A stretch of DNA of 18,213 nucleotides from Flavobacteriales bacterium UBA6165 (GTDB taxonomy: Bacteria; Bacteroidota; Bacteroidia; Flavobacteriales_D; Crocinitomicaceae), in assembly GCA_002422285.1 (NCBI GenBank), contig DIUF01000109.1:1-18213 (forward strand), read 5' to 3'. This document shows positions 5,231 through 14,500 of this stretch, in pieces. The notes beneath the pieces are model-generated. The model was given only the letters and a program-made list of their open reading frames with translations, searched no databases and was not told the origin of the DNA. Position 1 is the first letter of the stretch; every line of letters begins with the position of its first letter. The position numbers were made by a program, and so were the translations under genes.

Positions 5231-6421
5231 TTACGGCATTTCTCTAGTAAATGCTGGAATCCCCGTCACATCCATTCCTGTAATCAACAAGTGAATGTCG
5301 TGCGTACCTTCATAAGTAATCACCGATTCCAAGTTGGCCATGTGGCGCATCATCGAATATTCGGAAGTGATACCCATAGCACCGTGAATTTGACGTGCTT
5401 CGCGGGCAATGTTCAAGGCAATTTCTACGTTGTTTCTCTTCGCCATTGAGATTTGAGCCGATGTTGCGCGACCTTCATTTCTCAACTGACCCAAACGCAA
5501 AGTCAACAATTGTGCTTTGGTGATTTCGGTAATCATCTCTGCCAATTTCTTTTGAATCAACTGGAAAGCACCAATCGGAACGTTGAATTGTGTTCTTTCT
5601 TTTGAATAGCGCAAAGCCTGATCGTAGCAATCCATAGCAGCACCCAAAGCACCCCAAGCGATTCCGTAGCGTGCTGAATCCAAACAGCTCAACGGAGCGC
5701 CAAGCCCAGTGCGCCCAGGAAGAATATTCGCTTTAGGCACTTTAACATTTTCAAAAATCAATTCGCCAGTTGCAGAAGCGCGCAATGATAATTTTCCGTG
5801 CATTTCAGGTGTAGAGAAACCTTCCATGCCGCGTTCAACCACCAATCCATGGATGCGCCCAGATTCATCTTTGGCCCAAACCACAGCGATTTGTGCAAAT
5901 GGAGCATTGGAAATCCACATTTTGGCACCGTTCAAAATAACGTGGTCGCCAGCATCTTTGAAGTTGGTAATCATGCCACTTGGATTTGAACCAAAGTCGG
6001 GCTCTGTCAAACCAAAACAGCCAATCATTTCACCTGAAGCCAATTTTGGAAGATATTTCATTTTTTGCTCTTCGTTGCCGTATTTCCAAATGGGATACAT
6101 CACCAGAGAACTCTGAACAGACGCTGTTGAACGCAATCCGGAATCACAACGTTCCAATTCTTGCATAATCAAACCATAAGAGATTTGATCCAAGCCTGGT
6201 CCGCCATATTCTTCTGGAATATAAGGTCCGAAAGCGCCAATTTCGCCAAGGCCCTTCAAAATGTGCATGGGGAAAGTTGCTTTTTCGTAATGTTCATCGA
6301 TGATTGGCGACATTTCTTTTTTTACCCAAGCGCGGGCTGCATCACGCACCAATTTTTGTTCTTCTGTAAGCATTTCATCCATCAAATAGTAATCAGGATG
6401 TACGTATAAATCAGTCTTCAT
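5231..6421 (-). CDS. Acyl-CoA dehydrogenase, glutaryl-CoA dehydrogenase-like
   Basis: This FAD enzyme probably oxidises and decarboxylates glutaryl-CoA to crotonyl-CoA in lysine/tryptophan breakdown. At 396 residues it spans the whole fold: N-terminal helices (1-125), beta domain (about 130-235, with GCFGLTEPDFGSNP and KMWISNAPFA), and C-terminal helices with RTQFNVPIGAFQLIQKKLAEM. The catalytic glutamate is E371 in TYEGTHDIH. The stretch ERCDSGLRSTASVQSSLVMYPI (read as motif 90-111) is very like glutaryl-CoA dehydrogenases, including R97, which corresponds to the substrate-binding arginine of the human enzyme. Another short-chain acyl-CoA dehydrogenase is possible but less likely. It is a single-gene unit with its own promoter box and terminator. 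Confidence 0.92.
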   Translation of the reverse strand: MKTDLYVHPDYYLMDEMLTEEQKLVRDAARAWVKKEMSPIIDEHYEKATFPMHILKGLGEIGAFGPYIPEEYGGPGLDQISYGLIMQELERCDSGLRSTASVQSSLVMYPIWKYGNEEQKMKYLPKLASGEMIGCFGLTEPDFGSNPSGMITNFKDAGDHVILNGAKMWISNAPFAQIAVVWAKDESGRIHGLVVERGMEGFSTPEMHGKLSLRASATGELIFENVKVPKANILPGRTGLGAPLSCLDSARYGIAWGALGAAMDCYDQALRYSKERTQFNVPIGAFQLIQKKLAEMITEITKAQLLTLRLGQLRNEGRATSAQISMAKRNNVEIALNIAREARQIHGAMGITSEYSMMRHMANLESVITYEGTHDIHLLITGMDVTGIPAFTREMP

Positions 6422-6435
6422 GAAATAATTTTTTG

Positions 6436-6443
6436 CAAAGGTA
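6436..6443 (-). promoter_or_regulatory. -7 box of the glutaryl-CoA dehydrogenase-like gene
   Basis: On the minus strand TACCTTTG matches TAnnTTTG and lies 14 nt before the ATG. No clear TTG was found at the -33 distance. Confidence 0.5.
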
Positions 6444-6505
6444 AAAATCTAATAAGAATTGTGGGGTTAAACATATAGAAATGCTGTTTTGTTTCGGTCT
6501 GAATT

Positions 6506-6533
6506 TTGGACATATTAAAATATACTACTTTTG
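6506..6533 (+). promoter_or_regulatory. Promoter of the DUF4271-hemD-hemH group
   Basis: TTG (6506-6508), a 17-nt spacer and TACTTTTG (6526-6533) form a consensus Bacteroidota promoter. Only 4 nt separate the -7 box from the ATG at 6538, so the mRNA is predicted to begin at or next to the start codon. Confidence 0.7.
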
Positions 6534-6537
6534 TAGC

Positions 6538-7215
6538 ATGGTCCGAGCATCCCTGACGCTTTTACAATCGAATCCTTTTCAAACTATTCCACGAATTGAC
6601 CGTGTGGATTGGATGGGCTTGACATTATTAGTTTCTGGTTTAATCTTATTGATGATTTTGCAATACAGAAATCCAGGAGCGATTGGTTCAATGGTTGCTC
6701 GCTCCGTCAGAGAAACATCTAAAAAATTATATTTTGCTGCCCCTGCAATTGACTCTATTGATAAACTGCTTTTCTCCTTGATATACCTTGTTTCTGGAGG
6801 GCTATGTGTACATTTTCTTTTTGAAGAAATTTTGTTTGACACTGTGCCTTATATGGCTTATTTAGCGCCGCTTTTATTGATTCTTTTTTTATTCGTTCCA
6901 ATTCGATTTCTGGGCTTTGTTGTTGGATACGACAAATCTTTATCCAAAATTATCAAACGCCAAATGCCCCTTGTTTTTTTGACCGGGATCGCTTTATTGG
7001 TATTGGGTTTAATATTATTTCTCAAAATTGATATTGGATCTTTGGGCGTTTGGGTATTTATGTCCTTACTGCTTTTATTTTTGCTTTGGATGCATGTTCG
7101 TGTTTTTCAAGACTTAATTCTTGACCAAATTTCAATATTCTACATTTTTATGTACTTTTGCACCCTCGAAATTCTGCCCATATTTGTTTTAGGGGTATGG
7201 ATCTCAAGGAACTGA
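6538..7215 (+). CDS. DUF4271 membrane protein preceding hemD
   Basis: This is an inner-membrane protein of unknown function, 225 residues from ATG 6538. The frame extends upstream to an ATG at 6481, but the promoter lies inside that extension, so it is not used. About seven hydrophobic segments are visible, beginning WMGLTLLVSGLILLMILQY, then LLFSLIYLVSGGLCVHFLF, YLAPLLLILFLFVPIRFLG, MPLVFLTGIALLVLGLILF, VWVFMSLLLLFLLW and FYIFMYFCTLEILPIFVLGVW. I recognise the family from its pattern and from its placement before a HemD gene, an arrangement typical of Bacteroidota. The linkage hints at a role near heme synthesis or use, but nothing in the sequence shows a reaction. Confidence 0.75.
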   Translation: MVRASLTLLQSNPFQTIPRIDRVDWMGLTLLVSGLILLMILQYRNPGAIGSMVARSVRETSKKLYFAAPAIDSIDKLLFSLIYLVSGGLCVHFLFEEILFDTVPYMAYLAPLLLILFLFVPIRFLGFVVGYDKSLSKIIKRQMPLVFLTGIALLVLGLILFLKIDIGSLGVWVFMSLLLLFLLWMHVRVFQDLILDQISIFYIFMYFCTLEILPIFVLGVWISRN

Positions 7216-7249
7216 ACCGCCAAATTGTTGAACATAAAACCTGAATAAA

Positions 7250-7999
7250 TTGAGCGTCAAGACGATTCTGGTTTCACAACCTAAGCCTGAAGGAGATAAG
7301 TCTCCGTATTTCGATTTAGCTGAAAAATACAAGCTAAAAATTGATTTCAGACCCTTTATTCAGGTTGAAGGCCTGAACGCACAAGAATTTCGTTTGCAGC
7401 GAGTTCAATTGTCCGATTTTTCAGCTGTTATATTGACAAGTAAGACGGCTGTAGATCACTATTTTAGAATGGCTGAAGAAACACGTTTCACAGTTCCAGA
7501 TACCATGAAGTATTTCTGCGTTTCGGAAGCGATTGCCTATTATTTACAGAAATATGTCCAGTACCGAAAACGTAAAATTTTCTTTGGGAAGCAGACTGTT
7601 CAGGATTTGGCTGATTTGTTTAAAAAACACAAAGGTGAAAAGTATCTATTGCCCTCATCTGATATTCTTCGTGAACAAATTCCTGTAGATTTGGAAAAGA
7701 TGAAGGTGCCTTTCACGCGCGCAAATATGTATCGTACGGTTGCTGCCGACCTTTCTGATTTGGATGATGTGAAATACGACATGTTGGTGTTTTTCAGTCC
7801 TTCTGGGATTGAGTCTTTGATGAAGAATTTTCCGACATTTAAGCAAAATGAAACGAGAATTGCTGCCTTTGGTGCAACAACAGCGAAAGCTGTTATAGAC
7901 AACAGTTTACGTTTGGATGTGCACGCTCCGCAACCCGAAACTCCTTCGATGACTATGGCTATTGAGAAGTATATTCTCGATTCTAAAAAGAAGAAATAA
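7250..7999 (+). CDS. hemD: Uroporphyrinogen-III synthase
   Basis: This enzyme cyclises hydroxymethylbilane with inversion of ring D, giving uroporphyrinogen III for heme synthesis. The 249 residues begin SVKTILVSQPKPEGDKSPYF after a TTG start at 7250-7252. An in-frame stop at 7235-7237 excludes any upstream ATG, and the conserved first strand leaves no room for a downstream one, so TTG is the only credible start. The family is poorly conserved; VILTSKTAVDHYF, KYLLPSSD and MLVFFSPSGIESL mark the two-domain hinge fold, and FGATTAKAV the C-terminal domain. It lies 34 nt after DUF4271 and 35 nt before hemH, probably in one transcript. Confidence 0.88.
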   Translation: MSVKTILVSQPKPEGDKSPYFDLAEKYKLKIDFRPFIQVEGLNAQEFRLQRVQLSDFSAVILTSKTAVDHYFRMAEETRFTVPDTMKYFCVSEAIAYYLQKYVQYRKRKIFFGKQTVQDLADLFKKHKGEKYLLPSSDILREQIPVDLEKMKVPFTRANMYRTVAADLSDLDDVKYDMLVFFSPSGIESLMKNFPTFKQNETRIAAFGATTAKAVIDNSLRLDVHAPQPETPSMTMAIEKYILDSKKKK

Positions 8000-8034
8000 G
8001 CAAACAAATTGCGCCTAATAAGCGTTTCTCTATT

Positions 8035-9060
8035 ATGAAAAAAACTGCTGTTGTTTTGGTGCAATTGGGCACGCCCGATAGTCCAAAAGTATCCGATGTT
8101 CGTCGATATTTGAGTGAATTTTTGAATGACCCGCGTGTCATCGACATACCGTGGTTATTGAGAAAAATTCTTGTCAATCTAATAATCGTTCCTTTTCGTG
8201 CTCCAAAATCGGCAAAAATATATAAGGAATTGTGGGATATGAGCAATGGTATCTCTCCGTTGATGACCCATACACAGAACTTGCAAAAAAAATTGGAGCA
8301 GCGTTTTTCTAATGATAATGTTGATTTTTTTATGGGTATGCGTTACCAAAATCCATCACTTCAATCTGTTTTGGATGAAATCAAATTGAAAAATTTTGAC
8401 CAAATCATATTTTTACCGCTTTTCCCGCAATATGCGAGTGCTTCAACTGGTTCAGCGATGGAGAAATGCATGGATATCGTGAAAAGTTGGTGGGTGATTC
8501 CAGAAATTAAAGTTATTAGCCAGTTTTATGACAACGAAGGTTACATTGAAACTCAAGCGCTTTTGGCCAAAGAATTGGGTATAGAGAACTACGACCATAT
8601 TTTGTTCTCTTATCACGGACTTCCTGAGCGCCAGGTAGATAAGGTGTATCATGAGCCTACGGATTTGTGTGGAAATGAACCTTGCGAAACGGAGATCAAC
8701 GAGAGGAATAAGTTTTGCTACAAAGCCACAAGCTATGCTACTACGCGACTTATTGCGGAAAAACTGGGCTTAAATGAATCTCAATACACGGTTTGCTTCC
8801 AGTCGCGTTTAGATAAAAAATGGCTGCGTCCTTTCTCTGATGAAGTCGTTGAAGAACGCGCCAAAATGGGAGATAAGAAATTGTTGGTTTTCAGTCCAGC
8901 ATTTGTAGCCGATTGTTTAGAAACGCTGATTGAAATTGGTGGAGAATACCAAGAAATCTTCGAGGAACACGGTGGCGAAAAAGTCCAATTGGTGCCTTCC
9001 TGCAACGACCATGAGCTATTTGTGGCTGGCATGGAGCAAGAGATTCGTTCAAGACTTTAA
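8035..9060 (+). CDS. hemH: Ferrochelatase
   Basis: HemH inserts Fe(II) into protoporphyrin IX, the last step of protoheme synthesis; it is a cytoplasmic or membrane-associated protein. The 341 residues include the N-terminal VVLVQLGTPDSP, the catalytic histidine H194 in FSYHGLPER, CFQSR, and the active-site glutamate E296 in CLETLIEI. The insert after the histidine has cysteines C212, C217 and C228 in the arrangement seen in ferrochelatases with an internal [2Fe-2S] cluster, but the position where I expect the fourth cysteine is S233 (CYKATSYATT). The cluster may be lost or bound differently. Start ATG 8035 leads directly into the first strand. Confidence 0.95.
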   Translation: MKKTAVVLVQLGTPDSPKVSDVRRYLSEFLNDPRVIDIPWLLRKILVNLIIVPFRAPKSAKIYKELWDMSNGISPLMTHTQNLQKKLEQRFSNDNVDFFMGMRYQNPSLQSVLDEIKLKNFDQIIFLPLFPQYASASTGSAMEKCMDIVKSWWVIPEIKVISQFYDNEGYIETQALLAKELGIENYDHILFSYHGLPERQVDKVYHEPTDLCGNEPCETEINERNKFCYKATSYATTRLIAEKLGLNESQYTVCFQSRLDKKWLRPFSDEVVEERAKMGDKKLLVFSPAFVADCLETLIEIGGEYQEIFEEHGGEKVQLVPSCNDHELFVAGMEQEIRSRL

Positions 9061-9088
9061 GCCAATCCAACTCTTTTACACGTGTTTT

Positions 9089-9118
9089 TTGTCTTTTCCC
9101 TTGGGAATCTTATCTTTG
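9089..9118 (+). promoter_or_regulatory. Promoter of efp
   Basis: TTG (9089-9091), a 19-nt spacer and TATCTTTG (9111-9118) match the Bacteroidota consensus. The ATG follows after 22 nt, so efp can be transcribed independently of hemH. Confidence 0.75.
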
Positions 9119-9140
9119 CGCAAAATTTTTTAAGAACATC

Positions 9141-9704
9141 ATGGCAACTACAGCAGACATCAGAAACGGCTTGTGTATCAGACACAATGATAAATTGTTT
9201 CAAATTATAGAATTTCAACACGTGAAGCCGGGGAAAGGTCCTGCTTTTGTGCGCACCAAAATGCGTCAGATAGAATCTGGTAAAGTTTTAGACAACACTT
9301 TTTCAGCGGGTCACAAAATTGATGTGGTGCGTATTGAAAGACGTGAGTATCAGTATTTGTATCAAGAGGGTGATAAATTCATTTTCATGAACAACGAAAA
9401 CTATGAGCAAGTTGAAATTCCTGCGAAAATGGTTGAGAAGCCTTTGTTTTTGAAAGAAGGTATGATTTGCGAAATCACTTTCCATGCCGAAGAAGAAATG
9501 CCATTGGTAGTTGATTTACCAAATACTATCGAAGCAGAAGTGACTTACACGGAACCTGGTATCAAAGGAGACACAGCTACCAATACAATGAAGCCAGCAA
9601 CAATTGATACAGGTGCTGAAATTCGTGTTCCTTTGTTCATCGGGACTGGTGAGAAGATTAAAGTTGATACGCGCACAGGTGTTTATGTAGAGCGTGTGAA
9701 ATAA
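9141..9704 (+). CDS. efp: Elongation factor P
   Basis: EF-P binds between the ribosomal P and E sites and relieves stalling at polyproline stretches. The 187 residues have the three expected beta-barrel domains: KOW-like (1-62), OB (about 67-127) and C-terminal OB (about 130-187, ending GEKIKVDTRTGVYVERVK). The tip loop KPGKGPAF carries K32 at the place of the E. coli K34, so it is potentially modified; no modification genes (epmA/epmB or others) are in the window. Length and sequence are typical, and it is a single-gene unit with its own promoter and strong terminator. Confidence 0.97.
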   Translation: MATTADIRNGLCIRHNDKLFQIIEFQHVKPGKGPAFVRTKMRQIESGKVLDNTFSAGHKIDVVRIERREYQYLYQEGDKFIFMNNENYEQVEIPAKMVEKPLFLKEGMICEITFHAEEEMPLVVDLPNTIEAEVTYTEPGIKGDTATNTMKPATIDTGAEIRVPLFIGTGEKIKVDTRTGVYVERVK

Positions 9705-9725
9705 GGACAGCCTATTTAAAAAACT

Positions 9726-9759
9726 AAAAGGTTCGCAGCGTCTGTTGCGAACCTTTTTT
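9726..9759 (+). terminator. Rho-independent terminator of efp
   Basis: AAAAGGTTCGCA (9726-9737) pairs perfectly with TGCGAACCTTTT (9746-9757) around an 8-nt loop, and the T run continues to 9759. The A/T flanks could make it partly bidirectional, but the minus-strand gene ahead ends at 9845. Confidence 0.93.
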
Positions 9760-9817
9760 GTTTAATAGCGATTATTTTCAATGGAAGAACGACGCGATAT
9801 TTCGTATTCGACATGTA

Positions 9818-9845
9818 GCCAACAGCCAACAGCCAATAGCCTTCC
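9818..9845 (-). repeat. Heptamer tandem array at the 3' end of the barrel gene
   Basis: The units GCCAACA, GCCAACA and GCCAATA plus a diverged GCCTTCC end at the first base of the barrel-gene stop codon. The units are identical to those downstream of ldcA and have the same orientation relative to their gene. Confidence 0.75.
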
Positions 9846-11566
9846 TAAAACCTAAACGTCACCCCGCCCAATGCTTGGAAACGGTAAACTGGCGAATTCA
9901 TCCAACGCAAGTATTGTTGCGCTGCCAAGTTGTTGAATTGAATAAACGCTGAAATTCTTGGGTTGTAGCGGTATTCGAAAGACAAGTTCACATCAGCCAA
10001 TAAGCCCATTTCACTGTGGTAAACCAAATTGTCAAACCCGATATTATCACCAGGACCAAACTCTTGCATACGACGACCGCCTAACAAGCTAAAATCAAGT
10101 TTGGTAATGAATTTATCGAAAAGGTTGTAGTGGCCACGGAATTGGACTACATAATTCGGCAAATTCCAAGCATAAGGGAATATGTCTGTTTGATAACTGA
10201 ATAATTGTCCTACTGCATCGAACTTGAATTTTTCGCTAATTTGGAAGGTCAATACCAGTTCTATACGAGAAATATTCATGTCGTCAAAGACTGTTTTGAA
10301 TTGGTTCAAACGAGGCAGTGTAGTGTCGATAACGAATAGCATTTTATCAACAAATCTGCCATAAGAGAAATTGGCATCAAAGGACACATGCTCTGTAATC
10401 GATCCGCGCAGACCACCTTGGAAGTTGAGTGCGTTTCTCTCGTTGCGTAGTTGTAAATCTGAACGCACAAAATGATTGAATTGACTCGTGTGGCGGAAAG
10501 TGCTCTGCTGCACACCAAAACCGTTCAAGGACACATAAGGCAGTAAGTGATTGTTGAACAAGGAGTATTGCAAAAGCGCCTGAGGGGATAACAGTGGCAA
10601 AGTTTCATCAATGGAATGGAAAACCAAATCAAAACCTACACGCGCTAGAAGCTTATTGTCTGCACTGATGTGCGTAATATGTGGTTTAAAATTGATAACC
10701 ACATTTCCCATTTCAAAGCCTTGAACACCAGGACTCAATGTTGTTCCGTTTTCGCCAAATTTATAATTGTTGTAACGGATATTGAAATCCAAACCATAGC
10801 GCTCTAGTCCAAGTTTGTAGCGGAAAGAAGAATAAATCCCTACAAAATTTTCGCGCGCTCGCCAGATGTTGTCCAATTCTGGTCGAGGTTTGTCGCGGTA
10901 GTTGTTGTATTCCAATCCAATTCTCCAACCCAAATGCGCACTATCTCTTTGGTGACTGGCAAATTCTGCGTACACACCGTAGTTCTGAAAACGTTGTCTG
11001 ATACTGTCTTGGGTGATTAAGGTGTCGCGCGTTCCAAACAAATTTAAACCGTGATTCATGTAGTTGAATCGTGCTGTTGTGGTGAAAGTTTTCTGGATGA
11101 TTTTTCCATACAAATCAACGTTTGTTCTGTCGAATCTGGGTGGAGCAAAATCTTGAATTTTACCGGCCCACGCACTATGATGTTTGGCTTCAACACCCCA
11201 ATGGTATTTCTTAGAACGCGTTTCATTAAAATACACCTCACCAAGTGGCATTAGATAATTTCCTATTCCCAAAACAGCATAGCCCGGATATAATTTACCT
11301 CCTGGTGTTGTTACTTTAATGTTTGCTGCCTGAATGGGCATAGTTTCAATTTCCACATCCTTTTTGATAGGAAGTAACTCAGCATCCGCCTCTGGTTTTG
11401 CAAAAACAGTATCAATCATGCTCGGCTTGAGTGCAATTCTATGAGCTGGGTCTAGGGCCCGATTGGCCTCATATGTAAAAGTATATTCCACGCCTTGTTG
11501 GGCGTTTGTCTGAAAAACAACTGTAAGTATTGCTAGTGCAGATATATTTTTTATTCTTGTTCTCAT
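9845..11566 (-). CDS. Outer-membrane beta-barrel protein partnered with the TPR gene
   Basis: This is an uncharacterised outer-membrane protein, 573 residues from the ATG at 11566-11564. The N-terminus MRTRIKNISALAILTVVF..TNAQ is a signal peptide. There is no carboxypeptidase-like domain, TonB box or plug; instead, after a short periplasmic segment (about 22-95), the rest consists of alternating-residue strands with many Tyr/Phe/Arg/Asn (for example FRYKLGLERYGLDFNIRYNN) and ends in VTFRF, the terminal-Phe signal read by the BAM complex. It resembles the barrel half of TonB receptors without the plug. Upstream in-frame starts at 11578 (ATG) and 11587 (TTG) would overlap the TPR gene. The 4-nt gap to the TPR stop implies co-expression. 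Confidence 0.8.
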   Translation of the reverse strand: MRTRIKNISALAILTVVFQTNAQQGVEYTFTYEANRALDPAHRIALKPSMIDTVFAKPEADAELLPIKKDVEIETMPIQAANIKVTTPGGKLYPGYAVLGIGNYLMPLGEVYFNETRSKKYHWGVEAKHHSAWAGKIQDFAPPRFDRTNVDLYGKIIQKTFTTTARFNYMNHGLNLFGTRDTLITQDSIRQRFQNYGVYAEFASHQRDSAHLGWRIGLEYNNYRDKPRPELDNIWRARENFVGIYSSFRYKLGLERYGLDFNIRYNNYKFGENGTTLSPGVQGFEMGNVVINFKPHITHISADNKLLARVGFDLVFHSIDETLPLLSPQALLQYSLFNNHLLPYVSLNGFGVQQSTFRHTSQFNHFVRSDLQLRNERNALNFQGGLRGSITEHVSFDANFSYGRFVDKMLFVIDTTLPRLNQFKTVFDDMNISRIELVLTFQISEKFKFDAVGQLFSYQTDIFPYAWNLPNYVVQFRGHYNLFDKFITKLDFSLLGGRRMQEFGPGDNIGFDNLVYHSEMGLLADVNLSFEYRYNPRISAFIQFNNLAAQQYLRWMNSPVYRFQALGGVTFRF

Positions 11567-11570
11567 GATT

Positions 11571-14500
11571 TTAATCATTAATCTCAATGATACGATTGTT
11601 ATCTTGAATGTTTTTTGGAGCGCTTTTCAACGCCTCTAATTCCTGTCTGATTTCATCAGCTTCAGCCAAAATGCCATCGTTTTGATTCATGTAATTGTTG
11701 GTTACCGAATTCAAAGCACTTTCTGCTTGGAACAAATCTCCAGTTTTCATGAAATTGCGCGCCTGCAACAAAATTGCTTTGGCTGTCCAATAATCGTATG
11801 CTGGACGCATTTTGAGCATTTCACGAATTTCTTGTTCTGATTTTTTGAAATCGTTTTGCAAGAAGTAAATTTCCGCAATAGTGAAGCGCGATTGCACTGC
11901 CATTTGGTTTTTGCCGTTTTTCGCAACAAAATCTAAATCTGGAATAGCGTCGTTGTATTTGCCTGTTCTTCTAAATGAAATACCTCTACAGAAACGCGCT
12001 TCCAATTTTTCAGCACTTTGAGAAAGTGTGTTGTTGAAAACCAAATTGGCAGCATTTAGAGATCCATTCCAGTTTTCGAGAAGGAAATAACAACGCATCA
12101 AGCCCAATTGTGCACCATATATTCTCGATGGATTTGAACCGATTGTGAGAAGTCGTTCGTAATGAACTATGGCATCCGCATATTTCTGTGTTTCATACTC
12201 AAAATTGGCTGCGCGCAACAACGAAACTTCGTGATACATCGTATTGTTTCCGTTGATTACTTTCACATAGAATGGATAAGCATTAGACATTTGTGAGAGC
12301 GAGAAATACGATTCCGCAATCAAGAAGTTGCTGTAATCTTTAAAGATACCATTTGGGAAGGCCGACAGATAATCCTGAAACTGCACAATGGCTTGATTGA
12401 AATTGCTATTCGAGTAAGAATCATAAGCCAAGTTGAAAAGAAGCGAATCTTGTTGCCCAGCTGTAATTCCCGCACATGGATACTTTTGTTGCAACTGCGT
12501 AATTTTGTTTGTTGTTCCAGCGGCTACATAAACATCTATCAATTTAGTCGCGGCATATCGACATACTTTTTCATCTTTTCCATAATCTTTAAGGAGTCGA
12601 TTGAAGTACTCTTCGGCTTTGGCAAAATTATTCATGCGCAAATAGTTGTTTCCCAACTCATAGAGTGCGTCCTTCACCAAGTTATTGTTTGGGAATTCTG
12701 TCAGGATACGTTCGAAAAAGGTGTTGGATTGACTAAAATTGCCTTGAAGTCTGCGCGCCACACCTGCTTCAAAAATCGATTTGGCAACGTATGAAGAGTT
12801 TGGATGCTCATTCAGCAGTTTATTTAAGGCTGCGACTTGTTTGTCACGTTGATCTAGAAACCCAAAACACTTGGCTTGATAATAAAGGGCACGGTCTTCC
12901 ATTCCTTGTCGTGCATCAATAACACGTTGATAATAGGCAATGGCTTCGAAATTGGCACTATTGTTATTGGCAGATGTCATAAAGTAGCAATCCGCAATCC
13001 GCAAATTGGCATCAGAAATCTTTCTTTTAGCATCAACAGGAGCCAAATCTACATAAGCTTTAAATGCACCAATGGCTTGAGCATACTGTTCCGCATGAAA
13101 ATGAGCATAGCCCATGTTGTAATTGGCTTCAGCACGTAAATCTCTGTGGTTTGTGTTGTTGCTATTGCTCAAGAAAAATTGATAAGCAGAAATGGCACTT
13201 GCGTATTGTTTCAATTGGAAACGGGCATCTGCAATCCAATAACGCGATTTGGCAACCAAGTCATTATCCATTGGATATTTTGCCACCAGTTGGAGAGCTT
13301 CAATCGATTCTGTGAACTTCCCATTAGTATAAAGTTCAATTCCCCTGTTGTATGCCAAAAATTGGTAAGCGGTCTTCATGCGTGTGCTTGGCGGATCCAA
13401 TTTTTCGATGGACTGCATTGCTTTATCGTAGTTTTTGGTTGACATATAGACATTTACCAAATATTCATATACTACCCGCCGGCGATATGAGCTTGGATAT
13501 TTTTCGATATACAATTCAAAATATTTAATGGCCTCATCAAATGGGTTGAGGTTCAATTCATAGGACAACAAGGCTGTTTGGAACAAGGCGTCTTCTTCAA
13601 TTTTTTCGTTAAAGCTCATTTTTGAAGCTTGTTCGAATGCAGCGCGGGCACTTAAAAGATTGTTCATAGCCAAATAACATCCTCCCGTATGGTAAAGTGC
13701 AGTTTGACCAAGTTCATCGTTTTTGCGTCCAACTTTTTCAAAATATTTCACAGCTTGAGCGCAATCGCCAGTTTTCATAAGTGAAAAACCAAGCTGATAA
13801 TCGTCTTCTCGCGTCGTGTTGGCGCCTTTATTGTAGGCCAAAAGATACGGAACAGCCTTTTCATAATCTCCTAAACGATAATAAGAGTCACCAATAATTT
13901 GATTCAATTCGGCTTGATTTTTATCCGCGTTTTTTTCCAAAAGCGCAGGCGCAAATTCAATTACTTTTTCGTATTCACCACGAGCATGATAGATTTGCGC
14001 GATGTAGTAAGGCACCAATTTATCGAAACCAGGTACATCTTTGATTTTTTTGAAGTGCTCCAATGCGGTGTCATATTCTTTGTCCTGATAACAAATGTGG
14101 GCGTAGTAATAAGTAGCAGGAGCAGCATATTGCGACTCTAAATCTTTGGCGTCAAAAAAATGTTTCTTAGCTTTTTTAAATTCATCTTTACGGAAGTAAG
14201 CATATCCCAGTTTAAAATGATATTCTGCTTTATCCCCGCTATTCACTTCCGTTAGTGGTATCTTTTCAAGCCATTCAATTACCTCTTTGAATTGATTGCG
14301 ATTGAAATTTTGCCTTGCTATACGGAAATAGATATCCCATCGGTATTTCGATTCTGGGTAATCTTCTAAAAACAGCATCAGCATACGCATGGCATCATCA
14401 TGCTGCAATTCTAAAGCTGCAACAGCTTCATAATATCGCGCCTTCACGATAAAGCTAGGTGTTTTCTCTCCAGGTTCGCGCAGATATCTTGTAAATCCTT

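Noticed and set aside
6481..6537. N-terminal extension of the DUF4271 protein from ATG 6481
   Set aside because: A complete consensus promoter lies within it, immediately before ATG 6538.
8781..9032. Minus-strand frames within hemH
   Set aside because: They are antisense shadows of a gene with intact catalytic residues.
11567..11587. Longer starts of the barrel protein (TTG 11587, ATG 11578)
   Set aside because: They overlap the TPR gene and add residues before a normal signal peptide that starts at 11566; the 11578 ATG cannot be fully excluded.
12393..12794. 133-residue plus-strand frame and several similar ones between 11000 and 14200
   Set aside because: All lie antisense to the TPR and barrel genes, which have signal peptides, repeats and consistent codon use.
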